In this document: positions 52,649 through 61,874 of the stretch, one piece after another
Layout: each line of letters begins with the position of its first letter
Position numbering within the stretch: position 1 is the stretch's first letter
DNA from: CAZFGK01 sp964518635
Lineage (GTDB): Bacteria; Zixibacteria; MSB-5A5; GN15; FEB-12
NCBI GenBank assembly: GCA_964518635.1
Contig: CAZFGK010000004.1
Span: 75,924-139,923 of the forward strand
Reading direction: 5' to 3'
DNA length: 64,000 nucleotides
Translations under genes and position numbers: made by a program
Notes under the pieces: generated by a model
Told to the model about the DNA's origin: nothing
Database searches by the model: none
The model's input: only the letters and a program-made list of their open reading frames with translations

Positions 52649-53873
52649 GGAATTGATGGATGTCTTCTGACAGATAGCGAGTGATCCCGTGAACGGCAAC
52701 GACCAGAGTCATCAGTGCCATCACAAACAATGGTCCTCCAAAAAATCTGGCTGCAAGAAATCCGCAGATATACATCAACACCAATAACAACAGATGCTGA
52801 TTCTTCTGGGCGACATATACCCAGAACAGAAAAACAAGCGCAGCAGTCGGCAACATGAGGGTATAGTGGTGCAGTTCTGAGCGGGGAGTGATGAGCAATA
52901 TCCCCAAGAGATACAGATGCAGGGTCCATCCAGCTACATGCTCACTATGTTTGCGATAGAATATCCAGTCAACGCCCGCAATCGCAGCGGCAGCCATGAG
53001 CATCACCAGCATCGGGATGACTGAAATCCCCTGTAACATCGGAAGGTATCGCTGCATTAGGGTCGGCAGATTGAAAAAGATCTCGTGGCTTTCAGTCGGA
53101 TGGGTCAGCGATTTGTGTATGAAGCCGTTGATGTACTTCGCATAGATCGGAATGATATCAGACCCGAGAAAGACCACCGGCAAAAAGCAGAGCAACGCAA
53201 AGAACAACAAGACCAACGCCACAAGTCCGAATCGACGCCGAACTAAAAGATACACAATAAAGAAAAGCGGAGTGAGTTTGATCGCTCCGGCGATCGCCAG
53301 ACTCAGTGCCGCCTGCCATGACTTGCCAGTCTGTTCACAGTACAAGAAAAGGGCGCAGAAAAAGAGAACGACGAGGTTCACTTGCCCAGTGCGAAACTGA
53401 TCCTGCAATACCCCAACGTGCAGAAACAGGACAGCTGCAATCGGAATGACATACTCGAGCCATGGCCGTCGCTCGATACGATGCAGACTTATTCGCATTA
53501 ACATGACATAGGTCGCAAAGAGTGCTGCCCAATTGATGAGCGACCAGAGCCCATGCACCATCCATTTCGGCAAAAATGTTATCGGAATCAGGGCCATCGC
53601 AAGAAACATCGGATAGATATACTTGAACGGAGTCACCGGTTCGTACGGGCTTTCCCCATTCTTGAGTGCGTCCGCTGAGAGCAGATAGCTGGTAAAGTCT
53701 GTTCCGTTCGGTTTGTATGCTTTGCTGTAGTTTTGATAGAGGAATACAATGATCAAAGTCGCAATGAGCGCGAGAGTAACATATTGTGCATTGCGATTTT
53801 GAGAGAGGTTTCGAACAAATGCACTCAGTCGAGTGGAGAGGTCAGTTTCACGTGATTCGTCGGAAATGTTCAA
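52611..53873 (-). CDS. GT87-like (DUF2029) polyprenyl-sugar mannosyltransferase
   Basis: 420 residues, multi-spanning GT-C-type membrane enzyme. YSKAYKPNGTDFTSYLLSADALKNGESPYEPVTPFKYIYPMF has the GDF/TDF-type acidic loop of the DUF2029/PimE alpha-mannosyltransferase family; RTGQVNLVVLFFCALFL and AGAIKLTPLFFIVYLLVRRRFGL are conserved. It would use polyprenyl-phosphate-mannose on the outer face. The final ten residues (GARQTPISDRS) are encoded by a dispersed repeat. 4-nt overlap with the ABC gene upstream. Confidence 0.85.
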   Translation of the reverse strand: MNISDESRETDLSTRLSAFVRNLSQNRNAQYVTLALIATLIIVFLYQNYSKAYKPNGTDFTSYLLSADALKNGESPYEPVTPFKYIYPMFLAMALIPITFLPKWMVHGLWSLINWAALFATYVMLMRISLHRIERRPWLEYVIPIAAVLFLHVGVLQDQFRTGQVNLVVLFFCALFLYCEQTGKSWQAALSLAIAGAIKLTPLFFIVYLLVRRRFGLVALVLLFFALLCFLPVVFLGSDIIPIYAKYINGFIHKSLTHPTESHEIFFNLPTLMQRYLPMLQGISVIPMLVMLMAAAAIAGVDWIFYRKHSEHVAGWTLHLYLLGILLITPRSELHHYTLMLPTAALVFLFWVYVAQKNQHLLLLVLMYICGFLAARFFGGPLFVMALMTLVVAVHGITRYLSEDIHQFPGARQTPISDRS

Positions 53874-55675
53874 CTGACCGCTGCCTCAAGTTGATACCGT
53901 CGATACATACTCGCATAGAGCCCATTCTGATCGATCAGTTCACGATGACGGCCGGTTTCGACAAGCTTCCCCTGATCGAGGACAAAAATCATATCAGCGC
54001 GTTCGAGCATATCCGGTCGATGCGTAATCAAAATGCCAGTCACACTCGGCAGCACTTCACGAAGACGAAGCCATAGTTCAGACTCAGTGCGTGAATCGAG
54101 CGCACTGGTACAATCATCAAGTATGAGAATACGCGGCTTACCAACCAGTGCACGAGCAAGCGCGAGACGTTGTTTCTGTCCACCAGAGAGAGCGACCCCA
54201 CGAGTGCCGATAAATGTCTCCAGGCCTTCAGGGAGTCTGGCAAGATCATCCTTGAACTGAGCGATCTCCAATGCCCAAAGAATTGTTTCTTCGTCGATAT
54301 AGCTCCGTCCAAACAAGATGTTGTTTCGTATCGAGTCGCTGAACAGAATCGGATCCTGCGGGACATAGCCGATACTTGCGCGCAATGATGCAAGCGGCAA
54401 TTCTGATATCGAGCGACCATCCAGCTTGACACTTCCCTCTTTTGGATCACACAATCGCGGCAACAAATTTATTAACCAGCTCTTTCCTGCACCTACTTTT
54501 CCAACCACCGCGACAGTTTGCCCATCGACAATGTCGAGTGAGACATCTTGCAAAATCGGTTTCGCAGATTCGCCAAGTTGTAATGTAACCGCATCGAATG
54601 AAATCGACCCACCTGATAGTTGCGCTACTTGATGATCTGCGGAATGCCGCTCCCCTTCCGCAACTGCCGGATGCACCTGCTCAAGTTCTACGAGTCGATC
54701 AATTGAGACTGCCGACTGTCGAGATTTCACCAGAAATTGCCCGATATCGAACATCGGAAAGACAATCCAGGTGACGTAATAAATCGTTGCGGAGAGCTCG
54801 CCGAGGGTGAGACGACTGTTGAATGTCATCACTCCGCCAGCAAGCAGGGCGATGACAAGTCCGAATTGCCAGATATAGGCGTAACAGGATTCCACAATCG
54901 TTGCGAGTTTGACGGCGGCGATTTCGGCGACGCTTCGCTTCGATGCCTCCCGCTCGAAGGCCTGACGCTGCGCCTCTTCACGTGTGAACGCCTTGATCAC
55001 CCGAATTCCGGCAAAGCAGGATTCCATCACATCATTGACTCGCGAGATACTCGACTGCAACTGTTCATACCGTTTGTCGAGCAAGGTCGCACTGCGCTGA
55101 AAGATGAAGACCACAATCGGCAATGGACCGGCGACAAAAAGTGTCAACAACGGATCAATCGTGATCATTGCACCGATGATGAATCCTACAGTTATCAGGG
55201 CTTCGTAGAATCTGAAAATCCCTGAACAGGCAAACCATGAGAGTTTTTCGGAGACATCATCGGTCATGCGAGTGACAAGATCACCCGTGCGATACTTCGT
55301 GAAGAATTCCGGACCCTTGGCGGTGACATCATCGAATGCATGCTGACGAAAATCCCGCTCAAGTCGGACATTCATCCACGCGCGATGGGTCTGCAAATAG
55401 GCATAGACCAGCACTGAAACAAGTCCGATGAGCAGATATAAAACGCCAAACGACTGTCCGATCGAGGTACTAAACACTTCACTCACTCGGTGAACCTGCT
55501 CGCCGAGCAGCCCCGGATTGACGATCCCGTTTTTGAAATAGTCGATGGTCAAGCCGAGCAGTTGCGGAAGGATAATCGCGATCATTGCTTGCAGTGGTGT
55601 CATGATAAGCAGAACCGCCAGGACATACGGGTATCGCCGGTAGTAACGCCAGAGCCAGAGGAATTTAGCTCGCAT
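53870..55675 (-). CDS. ABC exporter half-transporter with degenerate Walker B
   Basis: 601 residues: transmembrane domain (IMTPLQAMIAIILPQLLGLTIDYF and following helices) and ATPase domain with Walker A VGKVGAGKSWLIN, Q-loop YVPQDPILFS, signature ALSGGQKQRLALARAL and Walker B ILILDDCTSALD, where the catalytic Glu is Asp, plus GILITHRPDML. That pattern marks the non-catalytic site of heterodimeric exporters (YheI/BmrC-like). Its partner overlaps upstream by 11 nt. Likely multidrug or lipid/peptide export. Confidence 0.92.
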   Translation of the reverse strand: MRAKFLWLWRYYRRYPYVLAVLLIMTPLQAMIAIILPQLLGLTIDYFKNGIVNPGLLGEQVHRVSEVFSTSIGQSFGVLYLLIGLVSVLVYAYLQTHRAWMNVRLERDFRQHAFDDVTAKGPEFFTKYRTGDLVTRMTDDVSEKLSWFACSGIFRFYEALITVGFIIGAMITIDPLLTLFVAGPLPIVVFIFQRSATLLDKRYEQLQSSISRVNDVMESCFAGIRVIKAFTREEAQRQAFEREASKRSVAEIAAVKLATIVESCYAYIWQFGLVIALLAGGVMTFNSRLTLGELSATIYYVTWIVFPMFDIGQFLVKSRQSAVSIDRLVELEQVHPAVAEGERHSADHQVAQLSGGSISFDAVTLQLGESAKPILQDVSLDIVDGQTVAVVGKVGAGKSWLINLLPRLCDPKEGSVKLDGRSISELPLASLRASIGYVPQDPILFSDSIRNNILFGRSYIDEETILWALEIAQFKDDLARLPEGLETFIGTRGVALSGGQKQRLALARALVGKPRILILDDCTSALDSRTESELWLRLREVLPSVTGILITHRPDMLERADMIFVLDQGKLVETGRHRELIDQNGLYASMYRRYQLEAAVS

Positions 55676-57461
55676 GGCTCACCTCGGTTGCAGCGTGCTT
55701 GTATTGCAGATGGAACAGGCGGGCATAGTAGCCATTTTGGACGATCAACTCGGCATGAGTGCCGCGCTCAATAATCTCACCCTGACGAAAGACCAGAATC
55801 TGGTCGGCATCAAGGATAGTCGAAAGGCGATGGGCAACAACCAATGAAGTTCTCCCTGTCATGAGTGTGCTCATCGCTTTTTGGATCGAACGTTCAGTCT
55901 CCGGATCGACAGAAGATGTCGCCTCATCGAGAATCAGAATTTCAGGGTCTACCGCCAGAGCGCGAGCAAAGGAAAGCAGTTGCCGTTCGCCACGACTGAA
56001 ATTCGCGCCACGTTCGGAGACTTCTGTTTCATATCCTTTTGGTAGGCGCATGATGAAATCATGTGCGGCAACCAGTCTTGCAGAAGCTTCGATCTTCTCC
56101 GGTGTAATCAACGGATTGCCAAGCCCGATATTGTAGCGGATATCGCCGGGAAAGAGGATGATATCCTGAAGCACCAATGCAATTTTGGAGCGAAGACTGT
56201 TGCGGGAAAGATCGCGGATATCGATCCCGTCTACGAGTATTCTCCCTTCCTGCGGATCGTAATAGCGCAGCAGAAGTGAGATACAGGTCGATTTCCCGCC
56301 GCCAGTCATGCCGACGAGAGCCGTGCGTGATCCGCGTGGCATAGTAAAGGATCCATGCCTGAAAGCATGGCGATGATCGTGAAAATAGGAGAAGCTGACG
56401 CCATCGAAGCGTATCTCTGTACGTAATCCCGACCATGGCTTCGGCTCAATCGGATCAAATACTTTCGGAGAAGTCTGTATCAGCTCTTTCATCCTTTGTG
56501 CGCCAGCCATCCCTCGCTGAAAACTAGTGAGCTGTTCAGAGGCGCGGTGAATCGGCTCGAAAGATCTCCAGGTCAGGACAAGAAAGAGAACGATTTCACC
56601 AGTCGTCATGCCGAAGGCTTGGCCGAACATCAACAGGAGTGCGACTTTGGTGACTTCGGTGAATGAGAGGACGTTGAAAAATAATGTGCTGCCGATGTGA
56701 ATGAACGCATCATCCTTAAACTTACTGTGATTGAGTTGTCGCACTCGTTCACGCGCATAATTACCACGATGAAAGATCTGCACGATGCTCATGCCGCTGA
56801 TGAATTCTGAAATCGCACCGGTAAGCGCGGCCATTTTCTTGCGGACGATCAGGTAACGTGGATTCGTGATCCGCGCATAGATCAGCAACAAGATCAGAAC
56901 TACTGGAAAGACCGCAAGCTGCACCAATCCTGCTTTCCAGTTGGTGTAGATCATGTACGAATAGAGCCCGGCCAGCAGTAGGACATCCCCGAGTACAACG
57001 ACCACCGTATTGGTGATAAAAAGCCGGAGTGCTTCAGAGTCGGACTCGACTCGTGCCATCAGACGACCGACCGGGTGTGTGTCGAAGAAACCGAGGTCGA
57101 GAATGAGCAGATGATCGAAAAGTTGACGCTTGAGCGAGACCATGACTTCTTGTCCGACCTTCTCCAGTTGCAACCGCATGAGGTAGGTCGTCAAGAGGGA
57201 TCCCGCTTGCAGGAGAATTATTCCCAGTCCGAAATAGATCAGACCGTTGGTATCACGCACAGCGATGGGGCCGTCGATCGCCTGTTGAACCAGTCCCGGC
57301 CACCAGAGCCCAAGTCCAACGCTGACAACAAGTAGGATGAGCGCAACGACAAACGCCCCCTGTCTGAGTTTTATCTCAGGCAGAAAGAAGCGAATAGCCG
57401 CCAGACCACCAGTTTTGGCGTCCTGAGCGTTTTCGGTCTCGTCAAATACTTCTTCGCTCAT
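55665..57461 (-). CDS. ABC exporter half-transporter, canonical Walker B partner
   Basis: 598 residues with a six-helix transmembrane domain and ATPase: Walker A VGMTGGGKSTCIS, signature NFSRGERQLLSFARAL (degenerate LSGGQ), Walker B ILILDEATSSVDPETE with the catalytic Glu, H-loop VVAHRLST. Complements the degenerate sibling, forming an asymmetric heterodimer (YheH/BmrD type). An N-terminal extension of about 35 residues before the first helix is charged. Divergent from the receiver fragment at 57.7 kb. Confidence 0.92.
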   Translation of the reverse strand: MSEEVFDETENAQDAKTGGLAAIRFFLPEIKLRQGAFVVALILLVVSVGLGLWWPGLVQQAIDGPIAVRDTNGLIYFGLGIILLQAGSLLTTYLMRLQLEKVGQEVMVSLKRQLFDHLLILDLGFFDTHPVGRLMARVESDSEALRLFITNTVVVVLGDVLLLAGLYSYMIYTNWKAGLVQLAVFPVVLILLLIYARITNPRYLIVRKKMAALTGAISEFISGMSIVQIFHRGNYARERVRQLNHSKFKDDAFIHIGSTLFFNVLSFTEVTKVALLLMFGQAFGMTTGEIVLFLVLTWRSFEPIHRASEQLTSFQRGMAGAQRMKELIQTSPKVFDPIEPKPWSGLRTEIRFDGVSFSYFHDHRHAFRHGSFTMPRGSRTALVGMTGGGKSTCISLLLRYYDPQEGRILVDGIDIRDLSRNSLRSKIALVLQDIILFPGDIRYNIGLGNPLITPEKIEASARLVAAHDFIMRLPKGYETEVSERGANFSRGERQLLSFARALAVDPEILILDEATSSVDPETERSIQKAMSTLMTGRTSLVVAHRLSTILDADQILVFRQGEIIERGTHAELIVQNGYYARLFHLQYKHAATEVSHAS

Positions 57462-57700
57462 AGGTAATTCGAGAATTCTCTTTTTCTATGGTTGCTCAAG
57501 TGTACGAGATCGCACACGAAATCGAAAGTGTCAATCCCATCAAAAAAGACGCAATTGATTCGATTCAATTTCTGATTGTGACATGAGTATGTGACGTAGA
57601 AGATACAAGAGTCGTTCAGTGCAATTGCAAACTCTCTGAAAATCGGATAGTGATCCCACTCGTATGCGACATACAGTTGTGACAAAGGGGGAGAAGATGA
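57462..57700. other. Divergent intergenic region
   Basis: Holds the start signals for the ABC pair (minus) and the receiver fragment (plus; GGGGAGAAGATGA just before its ATG). No promoter is strong enough to name, and no repeat or RNA gene was seen. Confidence 0.4.
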
Positions 57701-57898
57701 ATGGCTCGAATAGTTGTCGTTGATGATGAGCCGATAATCGGTGAAATTGCATCTCGCATATTAACTGGTGCGGGGCATGAAGTACTGATGGCACTCAATG
57801 GTCAGGATGCGGTCAATATGCTTGCAGCCGAATCTGCATCGTTCAGCCTAGCTCAATCAGGCAGTGGCTCGATCGCTCACGTCAGATTCAGAAGTTGA
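57701..57898 (+). pseudogene. Truncated response-regulator receiver domain
   Basis: 65 residues: MARIVVVDDEPIIGEIASRIL and TGAGHEVLMALNGQDAVNML are the first two fifths of a CheY-like domain, including the acidic pair (DDE), but the phosphoacceptor Asp (about residue 52), the Thr/Ser and the Lys are missing. From residue 47 the sequence is unrelated and ends at a TGA. No continuation was found in the other frames downstream. A good ribosome site precedes the start, so it is probably transcribed, but it cannot be a normal receiver. Confidence 0.7.
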
Positions 57899-57980
57899 CG
57901 CAACGACCGTCTCAGACGACTGACAATTCAAATCTGCGACGGACTGTATTTCTGGGTCATTGCTTCGTATTATTGCCTGC

Positions 57981-60320
57981 ATGACAACTAAATGTGCCTC
58001 TTCCACAACACCATCGGTTTCTAAGCAATTCTCGATTATCAGACATGTCGGGACCCTTGTTTGCAGTGTGCAACTGCTTCTCATTGCATTGATTATCGGT
58101 TCGGTAGTCAGTAGTCCATCGGCGGAACCTGCTCGAATCTATCGAGTGGGATTTCTTGAAGCGGGGGAACATCTGCTCAATAGCCCGCTTCGTGAGGCAT
58201 TCCGGCTGCATCTGCTGGATATGTTGAAACCGGATACGGCTCTCTTTCAGGGAAAGTGGTACTGGTCGGCCAACTGGAAGCCAGATAGTCTCAAAGAAAT
58301 GGCCGAAATGATCGCACGTACTCAGCCGGTCGACCTGATAGTTGCCGTAGGTCCAAAAGCTGCTCGCGCATTGCAAGAGGCGCAGACTCGAATTCCGATT
58401 CTGTCCTATCAACGAGGTATGCTCGATCCGAGTCTGGATACGTCAAAAGGGCTTCTGGTCGCACTCTACGAACCAGACATGGTACCAGCTGATCTTTCGA
58501 CGATGCGTTCCCTTTTCAAACCTTCGAAGATCGGGGTGCTGATCTATACCGACTCCGGGAGAGTCTCGCCGGATATCGAACTCGCCAATGAATTTTCAAA
58601 GGAGCTGCGTATTCCAATCACCGTTGGCAGTGGCTTTAATAATATTGGGGAGTTTGCCTTTTTTAAATCATTTCAATCGCTGCCGAAAGATATTGATGCG
58701 ATCTACATCGGCCCACTCTACGGTCTTCGCAATAGTCAGGTCGATCAGTTCCTTCAGCAGTTGATCGGAGACTCTCTCCTGGTCTTTGCGGCAGATGGCC
58801 GAATCGCCGTTGATCGGGGTGCAACCGCAAGTATCGCCGGGAATCTCACGACTCATCCTGCAAGGCAACTCGCTCAAGAGGCGGTCGGCCTTTTGCGAAA
58901 GGGACGCACAAGCGGCGGGACACGGAAACTCTCGACCCTCACTCAGTTAACTGTGAATCTTTCTTCTCTTCGAGCGCACGGGAAGGTCATTGGTGACAAT
59001 ATTCTCTCAGCTGCGGTGCTGACCGGAGTAAAACGAAAGTTTGGCACGCCACTCACCCTTCATGAAGCTCTCGAATTTGCAACGATTGGAAATGATCGAA
59101 CGGTCACACAGATCGAGTCACTCACCGGACGTGCAGGTTCGAAACGATCCTGGCTACCGGATGCCGCTATTGAAGGGGCTTTCGGCATCGTCAACGATGC
59201 CTCAATTGAGAATAGTCCCGGAGGGTATCGAAACAGCCAGGGCTCTATTCTGGGGGTGTTGCAGAAAGAGTTTTCACTCTGGGATAGTCCGACTGGATCT
59301 TCAGGGGATTCCTACGAGCGACAAAGGAACCGAGTTGTTCTTCAGGCGGAGAAGCAGGCAGCAATCGCCTATATCGACCTTGCCCGAATGAGAATGCTTC
59401 AGGAGTTGACGGTTCGAGATGTTGCCTACACAGTGCAGGGGAATGAGTCCGTACAGGCGCGAAAGTTCACAAACTCATCCGAACCAGTTGAACAACTCCG
59501 CTGGCAAGCTCTCGTTCAAAGGGCACTTGCTCGCCAGCTCTCTCGCAAGATCGAAGCCGAAATCGGAGATGTAGAATTAGCAAATGCTCTGGGGAGACCG
59601 GCAGAATCGAAATTTCTTCTTGATACCCTGTCGTTGCTTGGCCCGAATCTGGAACAGACCATCTCCATTCTGCTGATCGCCCTCAATCGAGAGGATACAG
59701 TGCATCTCTTCTCCGAGAAGATTGCAGAATCACTGATGAAGAGAACGAAATTTGATGCATCTGCAAAGTCAGGGACGTGGAGTCTCTTTTCAGAGGCACC
59801 GACTCTTGGATTTCGGGGCTATTTCGGCTTGAGCGATTCTCTCCGGCGTTCGAGTTCATCGCCAGTTGCGGGGATTCAAGGAAGCATTCGGATTCCGGTT
59901 TTCGGCGGAAAAAACCGATCGTCGATGTCTCTTCCTACCGAGTCGCATTCAGAAGTGCCGGTCGAGCCGAATCTGATTGAAGTAACCGCTCTGATAGAAT
60001 CCAGACTCCTGAAGATCAAAGAACTCCTCTTGCTGGGGCAATTCGCAGCAAAGGAACAACAGATGTATGAAGGGGCAGTCACTGACCTGATACCGGAAAT
60101 CACGACGTCAGGGAAGGAAAGCCGTGAAATTGAAGATCTGGTGGAACGTCTCTTTGCCGCAGAATCCAAACAGGTCGAATCTTTGTACGACGCGCTGGTG
60201 GTCGCTGTGGAACTCTCAACGGACGCCGGTTGGTCATTGTCGGTCTCGAACCGAACCCCGTTTGATGAAGTACTGCATCATCTTGAGCGTGGGAAAGTCG
60301 GTCTCGAGTCTGGTCAATAA
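57981..60320 (+). CDS. Substrate-binding protein fused to TolC-like outer-membrane channel
   Basis: About 779 residues from the ATG at 57981; an in-frame TTG lies at 57960. An N-terminal hydrophobic segment (TLVCSVQLLLIALIIGSVVSS) is followed by a periplasmic ABC_sub_bind-like domain (RVGFLEAGEHLLNSPLREAF, DLIVAVGPKAARALQE, FKPSKIGVLIY, AIYIGPLYGLRNSQ), residues about 60-330. The second half has TolC features: GTPLTLHEALEFATIGNDRTVTQ, NRVVLQAEKQAAIAYIDLARMRMLQEL (long coiled helices), and a second repeat near EVTALIESRLLKIKELLLLG. A fused SBP/OMF is uncommon. Probably a sensor or export component; partner ATPase not obvious. Confidence 0.75.
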   Translation: MTTKCASSTTPSVSKQFSIIRHVGTLVCSVQLLLIALIIGSVVSSPSAEPARIYRVGFLEAGEHLLNSPLREAFRLHLLDMLKPDTALFQGKWYWSANWKPDSLKEMAEMIARTQPVDLIVAVGPKAARALQEAQTRIPILSYQRGMLDPSLDTSKGLLVALYEPDMVPADLSTMRSLFKPSKIGVLIYTDSGRVSPDIELANEFSKELRIPITVGSGFNNIGEFAFFKSFQSLPKDIDAIYIGPLYGLRNSQVDQFLQQLIGDSLLVFAADGRIAVDRGATASIAGNLTTHPARQLAQEAVGLLRKGRTSGGTRKLSTLTQLTVNLSSLRAHGKVIGDNILSAAVLTGVKRKFGTPLTLHEALEFATIGNDRTVTQIESLTGRAGSKRSWLPDAAIEGAFGIVNDASIENSPGGYRNSQGSILGVLQKEFSLWDSPTGSSGDSYERQRNRVVLQAEKQAAIAYIDLARMRMLQELTVRDVAYTVQGNESVQARKFTNSSEPVEQLRWQALVQRALARQLSRKIEAEIGDVELANALGRPAESKFLLDTLSLLGPNLEQTISILLIALNREDTVHLFSEKIAESLMKRTKFDASAKSGTWSLFSEAPTLGFRGYFGLSDSLRRSSSSPVAGIQGSIRIPVFGGKNRSSMSLPTESHSEVPVEPNLIEVTALIESRLLKIKELLLLGQFAAKEQQMYEGAVTDLIPEITTSGKESREIEDLVERLFAAESKQVESLYDALVVAVELSTDAGWSLSVSNRTPFDEVLHHLERGKVGLESGQ

Positions 60321-60463
60321 TCTCTCCCCGTGAGCAGGCTTTCGAAGTCGGCTTGGTGCATGATTCTGCACACTCTCTATGGGCACTGTGCAAAGAATGA
60401 GTATTAATTTGTGTCCACTATCGCAAACTATTGAGCGGCAATGGTTTCTTTTCTGCTTTTTTC

Positions 60464-60478
60464 GGCACGATTCTTGCA
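60464..60478 (+). promoter_or_regulatory. Sigma-54 promoter of the PEP-CTERM gene
   Basis: GGCACGATTCTTGCA: the -24 GG (60464-60465) and -12 GC (60476-60477) are separated by exactly 10 bp. Against the consensus TGGCACG-N4-TTGCA only the first T differs. An NtrC-type activator gene lies 2 kb downstream. Confidence 0.85.
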
Positions 60479-60533
60479 TGTAAGGTAGTCAATAGAAGTA
60501 TAACGTCTACGAAGCCCTTTTAGGAGGATTCAG

Positions 60534-61160
60534 GTGCAAATCTTGAAGAAAGTGATCGGCTTGGTCCTGATCAGCATGATAGCAGTGTCAACTGCTTCTG
60601 CTGGAGGCAGCTATTTCACAAAAGAGACAACCTTCACAAACTATAGATGGACTGACGGTCATCGCTACGATTACGTCTCCTGCATCGATCTGTTCGAGCA
60701 GAAACCGAACGGAATCTTCGGTGGTGCCTGGGCAGGATCAAGTCCTTACCTTCCTGACAAACTCTCCTGGTCACATACCCTTCCGGCAGATCTTTCTGTC
60801 CCGCCGGATGTGATCAACCGCGCAAAGATCTGGATCGACGGCTATGCCATCGATACCGAAGGAAATCGTATCAAGTTCAATGGCACCTATGGGTGGGATA
60901 ACTTGAACAACGATTGGTTCGACAATAGCACGTACAGTCTGACCAACGTGAAGACTCCGGGTTTCTGGAACAACGGCAAGCTGAACGTCGATGTCTATGC
61001 CCGTGAATGGTCGATTCGAATCGACAAATCGATTCTTCTTCTTGATTACACCAACGGTGATGGTGCTCCGGGTGGTGGCGGTGCGATTCCGGAACCGGCA
61101 ACGATGCTCCTGATGGGTATCGGACTCGCAGGCGCGGCAATCGCTCGCAAGCGTAAGTAA
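60534..61160 (+). CDS. PEP-CTERM sorting-signal protein
   Basis: 208 residues from a GTG with AGGAGG 6 nt upstream. Signal peptide (LKKVIGLVLISMIAVSTASA), an unrecognised extracellular body rich in aromatic, Asn and Gly (for example YGWDNLNNDWFDNSTYSL), and the C-terminal signal IPEPATMLLMGIGLAGAAIARKRK: PEP motif, hydrophobic helix and basic tail, recognised by an exosortase (EpsH). No exosortase gene is in the window. The sigma-54 promoter fits published PEP-CTERM regulation by PrsK/PrsR-like systems. Confidence 0.88.
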   Translation: MQILKKVIGLVLISMIAVSTASAGGSYFTKETTFTNYRWTDGHRYDYVSCIDLFEQKPNGIFGGAWAGSSPYLPDKLSWSHTLPADLSVPPDVINRAKIWIDGYAIDTEGNRIKFNGTYGWDNLNNDWFDNSTYSLTNVKTPGFWNNGKLNVDVYAREWSIRIDKSILLLDYTNGDGAPGGGGAIPEPATMLLMGIGLAGAAIARKRK

Positions 61161-61185
61161 GAATCCAGCCAATTAAATTTTTCGA

Positions 61186-61220
61186 AACCGTCGGCCAAAA
61201 GGTCGGCGGTTTTTTCTTTT
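61186..61220 (+). terminator. Intrinsic terminator of the PEP-CTERM gene
   Basis: AACCGTCGGCC, AAAA loop, GGTCGGCGGTT, then TTTTCTTTTT. 25 nt after the stop codon. Confidence 0.9.
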
Positions 61221-61245
61221 TCGTCGATTCATTCCTCAACAATGG

Positions 61246-61251
61246 TATAAT
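61246..61251 (+). promoter_or_regulatory. TATAAT box directly before the FlgD-like gene
   Basis: A perfect TATAAT, 5 nt upstream of the GTG start at 61257, implies a leaderless transcript. The -35 is weak. Confidence 0.45.
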
Positions 61252-61256
61252 CAGTC

Positions 61257-61874
61257 GTGATTGCTGTACTAGCTCTCAGTCTCTTGCTTGCCGCTCTTAT
61301 ACCAGAGGGCACTCGTGTCGAGATAGCGGATTCAGTCATCAAGCTACCTACATACATTGAGGAACGTCGTATCTGGCATGAAGTCCTTCACCCACAGCCC
61401 TGCCGGGTGACGATCGAGATATTTGCTTCAGACGGCAAGAAAGTCAGAACATTTCTGGATCGAGCACTCGGCGGTGGTATCTACAACTGGCACTGGGATG
61501 CACTGGATGATTCAGCGCGATATGTCGCTGAAGGGCTCTATCGGGCGGTGATCAATGACTGCAAGCGACCATTCTATGAATCAATCACGATTACCTATCA
61601 ACCCGGCGAGAAAGATTTCCGATTGATGGATACGGTTATCTCAATTGAAAGAGGGATTCCTATTCGAATTCTCTCCGACTCCCTGCGATTAGCTGGCCAG
61701 ATAGTTTCACAAAACGCAGATTTCCCTTTCCTTACCTTTGCTGACACCCTCCTTACGCGCGGCATCCATTCGATCCCCCTCAAATCTGAACTCATCTTTC
61801 CCGGAGCGCGTGTTCGATTGCTGCTTCGGACAAGTCAGGTGGAACGCCTCTATGAAATCGAGCTCAAGAAATGA
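61257..61874 (+). CDS. Exported protein with FlgD-like Ig domain
   Basis: 205 residues from a GTG with a short N-terminal hydrophobic stretch (VIAVLALSLLLAALIP). The centre, PQPCRVTIEIFASDGKKVRTFLDRALGGGIYNWHWDALDDSARYVAEGLYRAVI, matches the FlgD-type/FN3-like fold (V.I.I.D..G..VR....G...G.Y...WDG.D..G..V..G.Y). The rest is beta-rich and unrecognised. Linked to the next gene by a 4-nt overlap; both probably envelope proteins. Confidence 0.65.
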   Translation: MIAVLALSLLLAALIPEGTRVEIADSVIKLPTYIEERRIWHEVLHPQPCRVTIEIFASDGKKVRTFLDRALGGGIYNWHWDALDDSARYVAEGLYRAVINDCKRPFYESITITYQPGEKDFRLMDTVISIERGIPIRILSDSLRLAGQIVSQNADFPFLTFADTLLTRGIHSIPLKSELIFPGARVRLLLRTSQVERLYEIELKK

